Shown here: positions 35,801 to 45,779 of the stretch, piece after piece
Layout: the number at the start of each line of letters is the position of its first letter
Position numbering within the stretch: position 1 is the stretch's first letter
Assembly (NCBI GenBank): GCA_011033025.1
Contig: WFMF01000006.1
Coordinates: forward strand, 1,488,001 to 1,552,000
DNA from: Beroe forskalii
Lineage: Eukaryota > Ctenophora > Nuda > Beroida > Beroidae
Direction of reading: 5' to 3'
Length of the DNA stretch: 64,000 nt
Position numbers and translations under genes: made by a program
The notes under the pieces: model-generated
What the model was told of the DNA's origin: nothing
The model's database searches: none
The model's input: only the letters and a program-made list of their open reading frames with translations

Positions 35801-38800
35801 AAGCCATCAATTCTCCCGTGTATACACCATAATAATATGTTACAAGACTGCCATACTTTGATGGTTGACAAGAAGATGTTACCATGATGCTTCTAGATCA
35901 GTGGTCCCCCATTACGTAACTCCAGTAGGACTACCGTGTTACGTTCGTGGTAATAGCAATAATGGAACTTGGGGGTGTTACTATGGTAACGCAACAAAAA
36001 TTAAATGAGGCAGCTCTCTTCTGCTTTTGAGATATGGATTATTGTTATCATCCCAACATCACCTCATCTCCTCATCATCTGATATCCAAACATCTCATCT
36101 TGTGATATCCAGTGATATCCAAACATGTCATCTAGTGATATCCGAACATCTCAATCTCATCTAGTGATATCCAAACATCTCATCAAGTGATATCCAAACA
36201 ACTCATCTTGTCATATCCAAGCATCTCATCTAGTCATATCCTAGCATCTCATCTAGTGATATCCAGGGATAACCAAACACAGGAATTTAATAGCATAATC
36301 TGCATTGTTATGAAATATTCTTGATATTCTTTTGGTGCAATATTCTTGCTATATTGATGGTGTTATTGAGACCATTGTTCAAACAGTATTGTGTGATCAT
36401 TTGCATTGGTCAACAGTCAACCGTCGAAAATGCTCTTAAATACAACAAGAATTCCGCTGCACACTGGAATGATGTTAAATATAGCTTTAGTAATGTAAAA
36501 TGTGGCAATTATGTGACCAGAGACTTTCCATCTTTCCAATCCAGAGTATACTGCAGCCGACTGTTGATACTCAAGAGGAAGAGCAAGCCCCAAACTGGGC
36601 CAAACTTCAGTGATGATCTTCATTTAAGTCAAGGAATTGAGTGAAGTTGCTGGTTTTAGGTTTAACCGGCACGCCACTTCATTATCCTGCCTTCTGTGGG
36701 AAACGTTTAATTCCTTTAAACGGCGGTTATACAAGAGCCAATCAGTATCAAACACGGGATTCCGGAGTCGCCGTGAGTAGTAACGTTCACCATTCGAATT
36801 TCCTATTTCAACTGGAATTTACTTAAACAACTTCCGTCGTAGTGAATTATCTACCAACCACCTGGAAGTAAACTCGGTGGTATCTGCGTTGGGTATATGC
36901 CTAGCAACAGATACTACCCTGGCAACCGTTACCACACCTTAAGGCTTACGTCATGTCATGCACCCTACTCCCATGAATTGCATCAGATACCAGAACCTGT
37001 GAGTGTGAGCGTTTAGTGACGTTTCCATGACGTCACACTCCCTTGCAGTAAGCGAGTGAGAGAGGGAGGGAGAGTTGAATGAGAGCTCGAGCCAGCAACT
37101 ACAATTCACCCCCAACAGTGACGTGACACTACGCCACTACTCGGATATATTACCTAACAATGTCATGCAAATCAGTACCCACATTGCCGATGCACCTATC
37201 ATGACAGAATTGGTCTAAGTAATTAATGACCCGGTACTTGCACTGATAATTGCCTCATTGTACTCAGTGCACAGAACTTGGATCTAGTACACGTAAACCA
37301 AGCGGCGTGCAGGGAAATAACTATAAAGACTTGGTGAACAGACTTCAGCAATTCTGTACTGTAGTTTGTAGATAAAAATATATAGGTGGGTTTATTATCA
37401 TATATGGGGTAATTCAATGCACAAAGAAGGTATATTATGCAAACACTGTGCAGTTATGAATTATATAAATAAACATACCACACATCTACCCTAAACAACA
37501 CGTATAATAGTGTATAGTAGTGTACATGTACAATGTACATAGTACACGTCATGTACACACTTCCACACAGCTATACACACGTGTACATCGTATATATACA
37601 TACGTGTACAGTGTACACAAGACAATTATTATTACCATCTGGCCCGTGGATATGCCACGTAGTGTACTAGGATATATCGAGTAATCTAATATAGTAATTT
37701 CTGTAGTAAGCGCCATGAGATGCTATTTATAGCCCGCTATAATCCCACACACACTCGACAGTCGATGAGGCAACTATTTATAGTAACACTCTGGCTTAAG
37801 CTCCAGTTCGTGCAGTAGGCGTATGAGCGTGACGTGGTTCCCGTGGTTCGGAGTGGTGAGTTGGTGACGTCACGCCATCCACTGCCAATTGATCGATCTC
37901 TAATTATACTCTCCGGAGAAGAGAAGGACAGCATGTGCTCAGGGAACAATTTAACATGGGGAGCACGTGTACGTGACTTTTAATTAATACACGAGCCTGT
38001 AACACCACCACCACAAAAAAGAGGGGAATTAACCCTCCTCTAACACCACCACCACAAAAAGAGGGGGAATTAACCCTCCAATAACACCACCACAAAAAAG
38101 AGAGGAATTGAACCTCCTGTAACACCACCACAAAAAGAGGGGGAATTAACCCTCCTCTAACAACACCAACACAAAAAGAGGGGGAATTAACCCTCCTGTA
38201 GCACCACCAACACAAAAAGAGGGGGAATTAACCCTCCTGTAGCACCACCAACACAAAAAGAGGGGGAATTAACCCTCCTGTAACACCACCAAAAAAAGAG
38301 GGGAATTAACCCTCCAATAACACCACCACAAAAAAGAGAGGAATTGAACCTCCTGTAACACCACCACAAAAAGAGGGGGAATTAACCCTCCTCTAACACC
38401 ACCACCACAAAAAAGAGGGGAATTAACCCTCCTCTAACAACACCAACACAAAAAGAGGGGGAATTAACCCTCCTGTAGCACCACCAACACAAAAAGAGGG
38501 GGAATTAACCCTCCTGTAACACAACCACCACCAAAAGAGGGAGAATTAAACGCCTCCCCCCCTTGTAACAAGACCACAAAAATAGGGGAAATAATAACCA
38601 TTAACCCTCCTGTAACCAGTAACACCAGCACAAAGAAAACTTACCTTCCAAAAGGAAAAATCCCCTCGGTTACACCATTCCAAAACTCCTCACTTTCAAC
38701 CAAAATTTTTCATGTTTTCTAAGGCTCCCCTAAGTTTTTGAGATAATAGGGCCCGTTTGATTTTCTCACAAAAGCCCTAACAATTAACAAGTACAAGGTA

Positions 38801-41800
38801 ATTAATTTTCATTCAGAATCCCTACTGTCCCTTTCTAGGCACCACAGGTGAAATTTTTAAAAGTGTTACATCTGAGATTGTTTGTTAGATCATTTAAGTA
38901 ACATAATTTGATCACAATTCAAAATTTTCAAGGTTTTACCTCTGAGACTTTGTATGGGATCATTGATAAATTCAGTGAAATGTTGAATGATGAAAGTGAC
39001 ACTTCTTCCTATTGGATGGGAAAAGGCTCTTATGAAAATGCACGTATAGTGAGGGCCACTGTGGAGGACTTTCCCACGTCTTCAGAATTGATGGGAAAAG
39101 AATCTTATTCAAATGATAGCAGGGTGAGAAAACACTCTCACTTCTTCCAAATTGATAAGAAAATGCCGAGCATTCAAATGATAGAAGTGAGGGCCCAAAT
39201 CATAAAGCACTAACTCTTTACAAGTTGAATCTAAAAGGGTCTCATTCAGATGATCAAAGTGAGGGTCAAAGTGAGACAACACTATCACTTCATCGAAATT
39301 GTTCTTATATCTCTTGAATTGATGGAATTGAGGCCTTCATTTTGGGCACTGGTAAGTTTGACAAAATCCCCTCACTTTTGATTAAAAAAATCCCCTCGAT
39401 TACAGTGTAATCCGTACAACCAAACTTTAGAAGGTAAGAAAGAAAAATGGGAATTGCTAGGAAATCTGGGATATTTCGGGTTGGGGTGAGACACAGTGTG
39501 ACACACAGTGGGACACAGTGTAAGACACAGTAGGAAGCAGACATTGTGATAAAGATTTCGTGAAAGTGGGACATTCTATTTATATTGCTAGGCATATCAT
39601 GATGTAATTCAACAGACGCTGAATGAGATGCCGATGAAAGCAATGATGATAATTTACGGCAAAAAACCCGCCAGAAATCAACGGAAAGGCGACAATTCAA
39701 GCAACGCAAAGGAACTAGAAAGTAGAATAAAGTTTACTCACCTGATCACTCGGTTCGTAGTTGTCTCTTCTGATGTCAGAGACTTTATCCAGGAAACTGA
39801 AAGAGAAACGAGATTTATCTCCATTGCATTAAACCTTGTTACTGCAACGTTAATTTAGATATCACAGATCCTTTAACGCAAGTATTTGGACAAAACGGGA
39901 CCGAAAAACAATATTTTATCTCAGAGAATTTGTTTATATATTGTCTGTCATGTTGAAAATAAGGTCTTTTCATTTGTCACATGAGTGCATTTCAACTATT
40001 CATAACGGTTCATAAGAATTAAAAATTTCGCCAGCTATGGCTGATAAATTTTGCTCTGGACCTCCCAAATCCATTGAATGAACTGTATCAAAATAAGGTA
40101 TGTCTACTTTGAATCAAACCACTTCTCATCTCTACTTCCTCGACTCATCATCCCAAAATAAACCAAGGTCTCAACAATGATTAATGATTTACATAAACTC
40201 TAAATTTAGGAGACTATTGAACCAATGAGCAGGTCTGAGGTCTCTCTCTCTCCCTCCCTAGTTTGTATACAAAATAAATATTGTTATTATAACTACCTCT
40301 CCAACACCTGCTATATAGATATATCCAGATAGTGAACCAGTGTTTGTCACAGGTCATGTGTGTACGTATAGTTATAGTAGTAGGCCCACTTCAAGGACCA
40401 TTACCAAGGCAGGAATGGATCTTTAGTGACAAAGCACCCATTTTGTGCCAAATGATATGCAGTTTAACATGTTTAGAAATCATGCACATTAATTGTTTGA
40501 ACCTTTTCGGATAGGGGATATTCATGTCTGTGGTTCTAATGCCGTGGACCGTGAAATGTGACTACTGATCAGTAATGTTTCAACTTATAATAGAACATAA
40601 TAATTATTTGTGCCACAATATAATAATAGGCCATTTATTAATCAAAACTTTTCCCAAGCAACGGTATGTAACTTTGATGCAATTAAGGCTACTTAGGCAC
40701 TTACTATTTGAAATGAATGTTGAAACTTGATCATGCGAAACGAAGGTTAGGGATCGTTCACATAATCAATTGAAAGCCTATTTTAATAACCCCCCTCCCC
40801 CTCATAATCAAGTTTACAGTAGTTGTATTTGTTACAATAATATGTAACTTAATCATTTTGAAACCCCCCTCCCCTTAGGAGATTACGTAATATGTGAGCG
40901 ATCCCTTACTACTGTCTATTTGAAATGAATGTTGATCTGATAATTTACTTACTACTTGGCGCTGTCAATGAGCTGGTATTCGTGTGATCTATCATAGCAT
41001 TCCTGTATCAAGGAGTCATTCCATAACGTTACCACGTGATCGTAGAATGTCTAGGAAGTATCGAAGAGCATGAGTTGTGATTTACGCAGGAGTTTCAACT
41101 TAAAATTGCGACAAAAGATAAAATTAAATGTCAAATTATCAAGAATTCTGCATTCGTTACGTTGTCAAAAGACGGAATCATTTGATACACTATGTAACTG
41201 GGAATGTGATGACTTCAAAACAATTGTAATTATTAATGACGAGGCATCTGATTATAGTACACTACCTGAGGATAGTCGAAATCAGAAGGTATGTTCATGA
41301 TGTAGTAGTACGATTCTTTACAATTGGAGGCCATCAAATCGGGTTCCAGCCCAATGTTAGATATCGCCAAACATATACTCTGAAAAGACCGATTTTAATT
41401 AATCAACGCTGCATTGGTGGGAGGACGAGTTAGCTATTAATAGCACTCACTACACCGACTGCAGTGTGCGCAAAAATAGCACCGTACCTCCTCTGATGTG
41501 ATTGCTGTCCGCAGTCGCAGTCAGGAAGCGGCTATTTGTGGCACTTCACTACATTATTAATTACAAGAGAAAGCTCTGAAAGAGAAAAACATTTAATAGC
41601 CCAAAGCAACAGAATACCGTTCACGATATTTTAGCTGTAACGGCGGGGGGTACTGGTCAATAACAGTCAATAGTAAAGTAGTACACTTAAAATGCTATCA
41701 AATCCAAAGATAATCATCATGCTACCAGTAACAAAGACTTTATAAACTGGATGAAAATCGACTCACAGAAATAGCATCCCGAACGTTTTGCCTAATCGTC

Positions 41801-43505
41801 ATGACTTTTTCTCTCTTTTCTCTGATAAGATTTAGAAAATATTAATATGGTAAAATGGTATTCAGTAGGTATCATTAATATCAGGGATTTTGACTTTTGC
41901 CTACAAAAAGAGGCAGGCTTTATGATATTTAGATTTATTTATAATCTATTTATTTTTATTTATCATTAATTGCCTGAATTGAAATATTTTCAAACAAAAT
42001 ACAAAATATATTTATTCCATTTCTCAAAACTTTAAAAGCATTCAAATACAAACTTACGCCTCTGAGAATCCATTGATATGCAGAATCTTCATCTGTTTCA
42101 CGACAGTGCTTTTGCCTGACTCTCCTCCTCCTGAATAAATATGAGTAAAACTATTGTCAGTGATTTCAAGAATTCAAGAAAATATTTGATATGAAATTAA
42201 CAAAGGAAATTACATGAGGCAATAAAAAATGAAAATAACTTGGGATATTATATATTTATTATTTATGTATCATATCATAGTCACTTCTATGCCAGATCAC
42301 ATTTTAGATCCATTTTGATACTAAAGATAGCAGAAACTAAACACTTGAGATTAGTAAAACTCAGACAAAACTGGAGTATCAATACAACTTCATTTGGATT
42401 TAATTATACATATTATTTAATTATATCAACTTCCAAATTATTGAAATGACACTTATAGATATGAACAATCCATGAATGCTATTTCTATTATTCTATAAGT
42501 AGAAGAGCACTATAGAAGTTTAAAGTGAATTTCCTTTCACTTATTTTTGTATCAATTGGAAACAATTCAAATGAATGTTGCCTGTAACTGTTTAGCTAGC
42601 TGCTAGAGAGGTAAAAAGACATTCTGATCTTCTTGTATATCAACATTACTAATCAAATTTCGGAGAAATAGTTAACAAGAAAAGTTCAAGAACCCTTGGA
42701 TTTTGGGAACCCAAAGTTAAGATCAATGTTGTTTAACATCAGTAGGGAAAGTTGGGGGATGCAGCAAGAAAGATCAGAATCAGTCTGCAGCAACCATAGA
42801 TATAAATAGAAGGAAAGGCCAGAAAATTCAGCAGAAACTTTATGTAACCTCTTATAATGACCTATTCATGAATCATTATATAAAGAATTATTAGAATTCC
42901 CTAACCATGTAACATAAGGAAACAAGAATTTCATTGTCATTAGATTTTTATTGTGTACTGCTATAAAGAATTGAAGGGATTAAATTATTGTGTTTTTGTC
43001 TTTTTGTGGAACAGCATACAACCAAAACCTTTCTAGGGGATTTGCAATATTTTCTCCTGTGATATTATGAAAAGATGTGGCAGATCATTTTTAGATTATA
43101 TTGAAGCACCATCACATGTGTTAAGTAAGGAAATACTACAAACCTAAAAGAAGCAATCTATGTGTAGACTTAAAGTTCATTTTGTCTTCTTTCAGTCTCT
43201 TTGTAATTTCTCTATCCCGTATATCAGCATCACTTTGCTGGACACAACAGCTCCATGTCACCATATTAATGTGCTAATGATACTGATAATTTAACATAGA
43301 GTGGAACCTTAGGCATTAAGATAATCACTAGAAATGTTTATATCTAAAATAATGCAACTATCAACAGTTATAACAAACCTAGAAGTAATAGCCGATGAGT
43401 AGATTTAAATGTTTGCTTTGCCTTCTTTAATTCCTCATTTATTTTACTATTTCTCTTGCTTTTTTCTCGATCCTCATCAGTGCCTGGACTCCAAAAACAA
43501 CCCAT
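20741..43505 (-). CDS. GNAS: G protein alpha subunit, Gs class (Galpha-s), complete
   Basis: Galpha-s couples GPCRs to adenylyl cyclase at the plasma membrane. Twelve exons from the MGC start at 43505 to TGA at 20741 total 1134 bases with every phase matching, giving 377 residues (human short form about 380). Visible in order: MGC acylation start; THRLLLL; P-loop GGGESGKST; helical domain with FKSTHR-linked N-helix before it and [17 protein letters not shown] within; switch I RCRVLTSG, with the catalytic Arg that cholera toxin modifies; switch [15 protein letters not shown], with the catalytic Gln; NKQD guanine specificity box; TTAVDT (TCAT-like box); and the Gs-type receptor-contact tail LRQYELL. 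The splice-dependent Ser/Gly insert of vertebrate long forms is absent. A second first exon at 43144-43264 is a likely alternative start. The P-loop has Gly where most Galpha have Ala. Confidence 0.97.
20990..21125. mobile_element. MITE, ATGTGNGCAGACCGCTC family
   Basis: CATATGTGAGCAGACCGCTC near the left end is mirrored by GAGCGGTCTGCACATATATG at the right, with GGGCTCG...CGAGCC inside. The same family is found at 44053-44200. About 135 bp, not coding. Confidence 0.7.
21221..21370. mobile_element. MITE with TCGATCGAATGAACTGATCA inverted arms
   Basis: The left arm has ATCGTTCCCCGTCGATCGAA and TGAACTGATCAAATG; the right arm mirrors it with TTGATCAGTCCATTCGATCG. The loop carries CGCGCATTGTGCGCG. 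Non-coding, about 150 bp. Confidence 0.7.
21698..21765 (-). CDS. GNAS: Galpha-s exon 11
   Basis: 68 bases encoding [20 protein letters not shown] and FL, against human GEDPRVTRAKYFIRDEFL. It is the Gs-specific alpha4/beta6 region that touches adenylyl cyclase and receptor. Confidence 0.95.
22086..22228 (-). CDS. GNAS: Galpha-s exon 10, NKQD box
   Basis: 143 bases encoding [20 protein letters not shown], then [23 protein letters not shown] reads the guanine base. Confidence 0.97.
22229..24502 (-). other. Galpha-s intron, 2.3 kb
   Basis: Starts with one end of the TTA/GGGATCG MITE family: GATAACGTAATATATGAACG then ATCCC, ending at 22338 and followed by TTA. A similar word, GATAACGTAACATGTG, lies at about 22010 on the other side of exon 10. 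The rest shows nothing I can name. Confidence 0.5.
24503..24552 (-). CDS. GNAS: Galpha-s exon 9, short
   Basis: 50 bases encoding [16 protein letters not shown], against human NRLQEALNLFKSIWNN. Canonical sites; its two trailing bases pair with exon 10 to restore Arg. Confidence 0.97.
24553..27119 (-). other. Galpha-s intron, 2.6 kb
   Basis: AT-rich. Around 26790-26890 there are AAACCAGAAACCAAAGTGGT and CCAGAAACAAAACAAAAAAC words that resemble diverged monomers of the 12.6-kb KpnI satellite. Open frames of 60-150 codons here show no domain. Confidence 0.45.
27120..27249 (-). CDS. GNAS: Galpha-s exon 8, switch II
   Basis: 130 bases encoding [20 protein letters not shown], then [15 protein letters not shown] and LREDPSQ. 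DVGGQ supplies the catalytic Gln and the switch II helix that binds Gbeta-gamma. Confidence 0.98.
29066..29445. repeat. GT/CA simple repeats with G10 run
   Basis: A G10 run, GTGTGTGT/GAGAGTGT tracts at about 29165-29215, CTCTCTCT, then CACACACACACA at about 29374 and GTGTGTGTGTGT at about 29428. The CA and GT tracts about 50 bases apart are mutually complementary. Confidence 0.85.
29790..29990. repeat. Degenerate TACATGGT repeat
   Basis: Loose copies of ATACATGGTNTACAC and ACTATACAT. A similar GTACA-rich patch lies at about 37500-37620. Confidence 0.6.
31512..32284. mobile_element. TA-flanked MITE (mariner-like), 773 bp
   Basis: CCTTAGTGGTAGAAATTATG (31512) is mirrored by CATAATTTCTACCACTAAGG (ending 32284), and TA lies directly outside both ends, the Tc1/mariner signature. 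Near the left end is an almost perfect hairpin, ATGCGTACTAATTATGAT with its complement near 31570. No transposase frame. Confidence 0.7.
32287..33140 (-). other. Galpha-s intron remainder
   Basis: Nothing recognised beyond AT-rich sequence and a short GC-richer stretch at about 32560-32660. Confidence 0.4.
33141..33214 (-). CDS. GNAS: Galpha-s exon 7, switch I
   Basis: 74 bases encoding [20 protein letters not shown] and KVNF. The RCR Arg is the catalytic arginine finger and cholera toxin target; the following Thr coordinates magnesium. Confidence 0.98.
33215..36060 (-). other. Galpha-s large intron, left part
   Basis: At 33316-33392 about four copies of an 18-base unit, GATTACAGGAGATGAAGT. 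At 34560-34700 irregular GGGGCAT/GGGGCAAAT words recur. No gene seen. Confidence 0.5.
36061..36270. repeat. 24-base minisatellite GTGATATCCAAACATCTCATCTA
   Basis: The unit consists of GTGATATCCAAACATC followed by TCATCTA, about eight to nine copies with substitutions. In a Galpha-s intron. Confidence 0.85.
36271..37990 (-). other. Galpha-s large intron, middle part
   Basis: No coding signal supported. A GTACA/TACAC-rich patch occupies 37500-37620. Confidence 0.4.
37998..38640. repeat. ~39-base minisatellite with ~237-base higher-order repeat
   Basis: About 15 copies of TAACACCACCACAAAAAGAG plus GGGGAATTAACCCTCC. A set of six units starting with the variant AGAGAGGAATTGAACCTCC is repeated (near 38098 and 38335), so part of the array was duplicated as a block. 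The minus-strand frames here (Gly-Gly-Leu-Ile-Pro type) are repeat products. Confidence 0.9.
38641..39741 (-). other. Galpha-s large intron, right part
   Basis: Repeated loose motifs such as GATGGGAAAAG(A/G)(A/C)TCTTAT and AGTGAGGG(C/T)C at 38980-39270 suggest an old, decayed tandem repeat; GACACAGTG words recur at 39488-39530. No gene seen. Confidence 0.4.
39742..39796 (-). CDS. GNAS: Galpha-s exon 6
   Basis: 55 bases encoding [18 protein letters not shown], against human FLDKIDVIKQADYVPSDQ, the end of the helical domain. Confidence 0.96.
39797..40952 (-). other. Galpha-s intron with one MITE
   Basis: AT-rich intron; the only element recognised is the MITE at 40750-40905. Confidence 0.5.
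40750..40905. mobile_element. PIF/Harbinger-type MITE, 156 bp, complete
   Basis: GGGATCGTTCACATAATC at the left is mirrored by GATTACGTAATATGTGAGCG and ATCCC at the right, with CCCCCTCCCC just inside both ends. TTA lies directly outside each end (40747-40749 and 40906-40908). A 3-base TTA target with GG-starting ends fits PIF/Harbinger. Relatives: 16721, 18303-18549 and about 22338. Confidence 0.75.
40953..41050 (-). CDS. GNAS: Galpha-s exon 5
   Basis: 98 bases encoding [20 protein letters not shown] and [13 protein letters not shown], against human [33 protein letters not shown] (compared in parts). Confidence 0.95.
41266..41379 (-). CDS. GNAS: Galpha-s exon 4
   Basis: 114 bases, phase 0 to 0, encoding [38 protein letters not shown]. 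The tail matches human VDYILSVMNVPDFDFPP; the front matches IVAAMSNLVPPVEL. Confidence 0.92.
41767..41821 (-). CDS. GNAS: Galpha-s exon 3
   Basis: 55 bases encoding [18 protein letters not shown], against human EKATKVQDIKNNLKEAIE. It follows directly after the GFSEA end of exon 2 without the longer Gs insert. Confidence 0.93.
42058..42130 (-). CDS. GNAS: Galpha-s exon 2, P-loop
   Basis: 73 bases encoding [20 protein letters not shown] and GFSEA, against human [22 protein letters not shown]. Lys and Ser of GKS bind phosphate and magnesium. The second Gly replaces the usual Ala. Both first exons splice to it in the same phase. Confidence 0.97.
43144..43264 (-). CDS. GNAS: Galpha-s alternative first exon 1b
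   Basis: Starts at ATG (43264), with an in-frame TAG 12 bases upstream. Forty codons plus one base: [40 protein letters not shown]. It ends in a GGTTTGTAG-type donor with exactly the phase of exon 1a, so it joins the P-loop exon in frame. It keeps the charged N-terminal helix that binds Gbeta-gamma but lacks the Gly2-Cys3 start; Cys6-Cys7 could be palmitoylated. Using it gives 375 residues. Inferred from sequence; no transcript evidence. Confidence 0.8.
43379..43505 (-). CDS. GNAS: Galpha-s canonical first exon 1a
   Basis: Forty-two codons plus one base from [45 protein letters not shown]. The MGC start is the conserved dual-acylation start of Galpha-s. An upstream in-frame ATG at 43562 would add 19 residues; I chose the MGC start because of family conservation. 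Confidence 0.93.
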
Positions 43506-44870
43506 GTTGGATAGTATAAAGCTATAGACAACTCTATGAACTAGATACACATTTTCTGGCACATTGACCTCAGTTAGTTAACTATTAAGTTATTTGCAAT
43601 CAATGCCAGATTGAAATGAATGAAATTTAAAAATCTCAACTTCATTATGTTTATGAAATGTAATTAACTTTATGCAAATTGCTGACTAGCACCAGCCTAA
43701 CTGTATACAATACCAATTTGGCTATATACCAATAACTACAGTGTACATGCAAACTTCTGAAATTTACTGGAATTCAACTTTTGAATTTATCTATAAAAAT
43801 CTTGCAGTAGGGCCCAAGAACTTGGTGGCCATGTTATAGGTCATAGGCATAACTAAGCTTTAAATTGAGCCAATTCTTGATAAGTGAGAACATTCATTTT
43901 CAAAGTTGGCCCCTCATTAAAATCGATGTTCTCACTTCTCACTTCTGAGGCTTAAACGAAAATGAAAGCATTGCAAAGAAGAATGAAAGCATTGCAAATT
44001 AAAAAGTGGGAAATTGATCATGTAAAAGTACTGACAAATTCATTGTAACCCAAATGTGTGCAGGCCGCTCGATTAAAAAGGGCTCAATAGAGACACGCAA
44101 AAATTGTGTGCTTTTGACGGAATTTGTATAGAAAGTTGGAGCAGGCAGAGGAAATCCAAACATCTTTATCAATCTGTCAATTGAGCGGTCTGCACACATA
44201 TGCGTAATTTTTTGTTTGAAGTGATTGATCATTTAAGCCTTTAAGTGAAACACAAAAATTCTCAAATATGAAATCAAAGGGCTGGCCACCAGTGTAAAGG
44301 GCTGGTTAAAGTGGGTCCAGTTAAGATGCCAGTTAATTTTGGGCTTGTGTAAGTTTTATGACAAAGCTTATACAATGTTAAATTCAATTGACTGCAGAAG
44401 TATAACTTAAATCATCATATTAGACTGGCATATGTGCCTTTTGATGTAATTCATCTACAATAAACGGATTTCAGTGGCAATTTTAAATCATAAGATCCTT
44501 GATCTTGCAACCAGAACAATTTTGCCCAAGGGGCTGGTTAAAATTGTTCAAAATTGATTTGATTTCTGTCCATAGGACCAGTTCAAGAGGGCCACTTAAA
44601 ATGGAAAGAATTAGGCCAAAACTTTTGTTGAAAATATGAAGTGACAGGATCAAGGTCCATGGTTCTAAATTCCATGATGATTGTGTCCAATAACAGATAA
44701 GGCAAGTATAACACACCAGTCAATTGAGTGACTTCCCTCAGCTACTTTAAAGATAAGAAAAACAAAATTTCAAGAAAAACAAATCTTTATTTCACATTCA
44801 ATCAAATAATATTGTTCAAATCGAACGGTAAATTCTCGAAGCTACTTCATGTGTATGTGTTTTACACAGC
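43506..44870. other. Galpha-s 5' flank and intergenic
   Basis: Presumed promoter side of Galpha-s, but no TATA box or initiator can be singled out. Contains the MITE at 44053-44200. No other element recognised. Confidence 0.4.
44053..44200. mobile_element. MITE, ATGTGNGCAGACCGCTC family, second copy
   Basis: ATGTGTGCAGGCCGCTC at the left is mirrored by GAGCGGTCTGCACACAT at the right, with GGGCTC inside the left end. Same family as 20990-21125, with a different centre. Confidence 0.7.
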
Positions 44871-44899
44871 GGTATAGTATATCGTCATGTCTATTTAAA

Positions 44900-45420
44900 T
44901 CTGGATTTTCCTAAGCCCACGTAGGTGCGTGTATGCGCCGCGCGCTTGCTCTAACCAGATCCCTAGTTCTACGCGCGCGCGCCGCGCCTTATACGTGTTG
45001 ACTGTTTAGCAAGGAAACATCCTTCGGCTATTCTGAGGAGACACGACGGCGCGCCGCGCGCACATAATAGTTGTTAAGTTGTCATGTCAGGCGTTGCCGG
45101 AAACCCGACGTCACACAACAAAATAGAGCAATACAGCAAGCATCGGGATAGACATTTTAAATATAAGTGCAATGCCTGCCGCGCGCCCGGCCGCTGCGCG
45201 CCGCGAAGGTAGCGTAGCGTAACCGCGGCCGCACCGGTTTTGTTTGCTTTCTCGCCCTAACCAGCGCCCTGTTCTGCGCGCCGTCGTCGCGTTCCTCCTT
45301 ATTTCACTATAGGCACCCCCGGTACTGGGTGCGCGCAAATTCGGCGGTCGCGCATATTACAAGCAGGTGACGCGACATTCGTGATTCAAATTCCAATAGT
45401 GCCGCGCCGTCCATCATAAA
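44900..45420. repeat. CpG-rich repeat patch with CTAACCAG-CCCTAGTT motif
   Basis: GCGCGC-rich sequence with CTCTAACCAGATCCCTAGTT then CTACGCG, later CCCTAACCAGCGCCCTGTT then CTGCGCG. The same words occur at 50225-50660, so this is a dispersed repeat, not a simple CpG-island promoter. It also has GTCAGGCGTTGCCGG. Confidence 0.65.
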
Positions 45421-45779
45421 ATTTTCAATCAGCGAAAATTAAAAAATTTAGAAAATATTTAAATTTTTCACAATAGCCAGAAAAAAAATTTCTTATGTTC
45501 CCTATGAAAAGTTCAAATAGTTACTGTGCCATTATATTTTTAGCGATTTTGTTTTAATTTTAAAGCCTGTCATTTTCTGGAAATATTAATATTGCAAATT
45601 GGTGTATATACACAAGAATTTTCAAGTTATTTGGACTTGATATGCCAAAGATTATTCAAGTTTGGTCAGTTAGAATATTCTGCTGTCTGCATGTGTTTGG
45701 TTATTTCTTAATTGTTGTGCTGTGCTCCTTACCAACATACCTTGACTTAGGATAGTCCTTGGGATACACTCATTTTATT
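45421..45779. other. Intergenic AT-rich
   Basis: AT-rich sequence between the GC patch and the minisatellite; nothing recognised. Confidence 0.4.

Noticed and set aside
36061-36270. CRISPR-like array
   Set aside because: Adjacent repeats with no unique spacers; a plain minisatellite in animal DNA.
37904-38369. Minus-strand frames with [14 protein letters not shown] repeats
   Set aside because: Minisatellite read in reverse.
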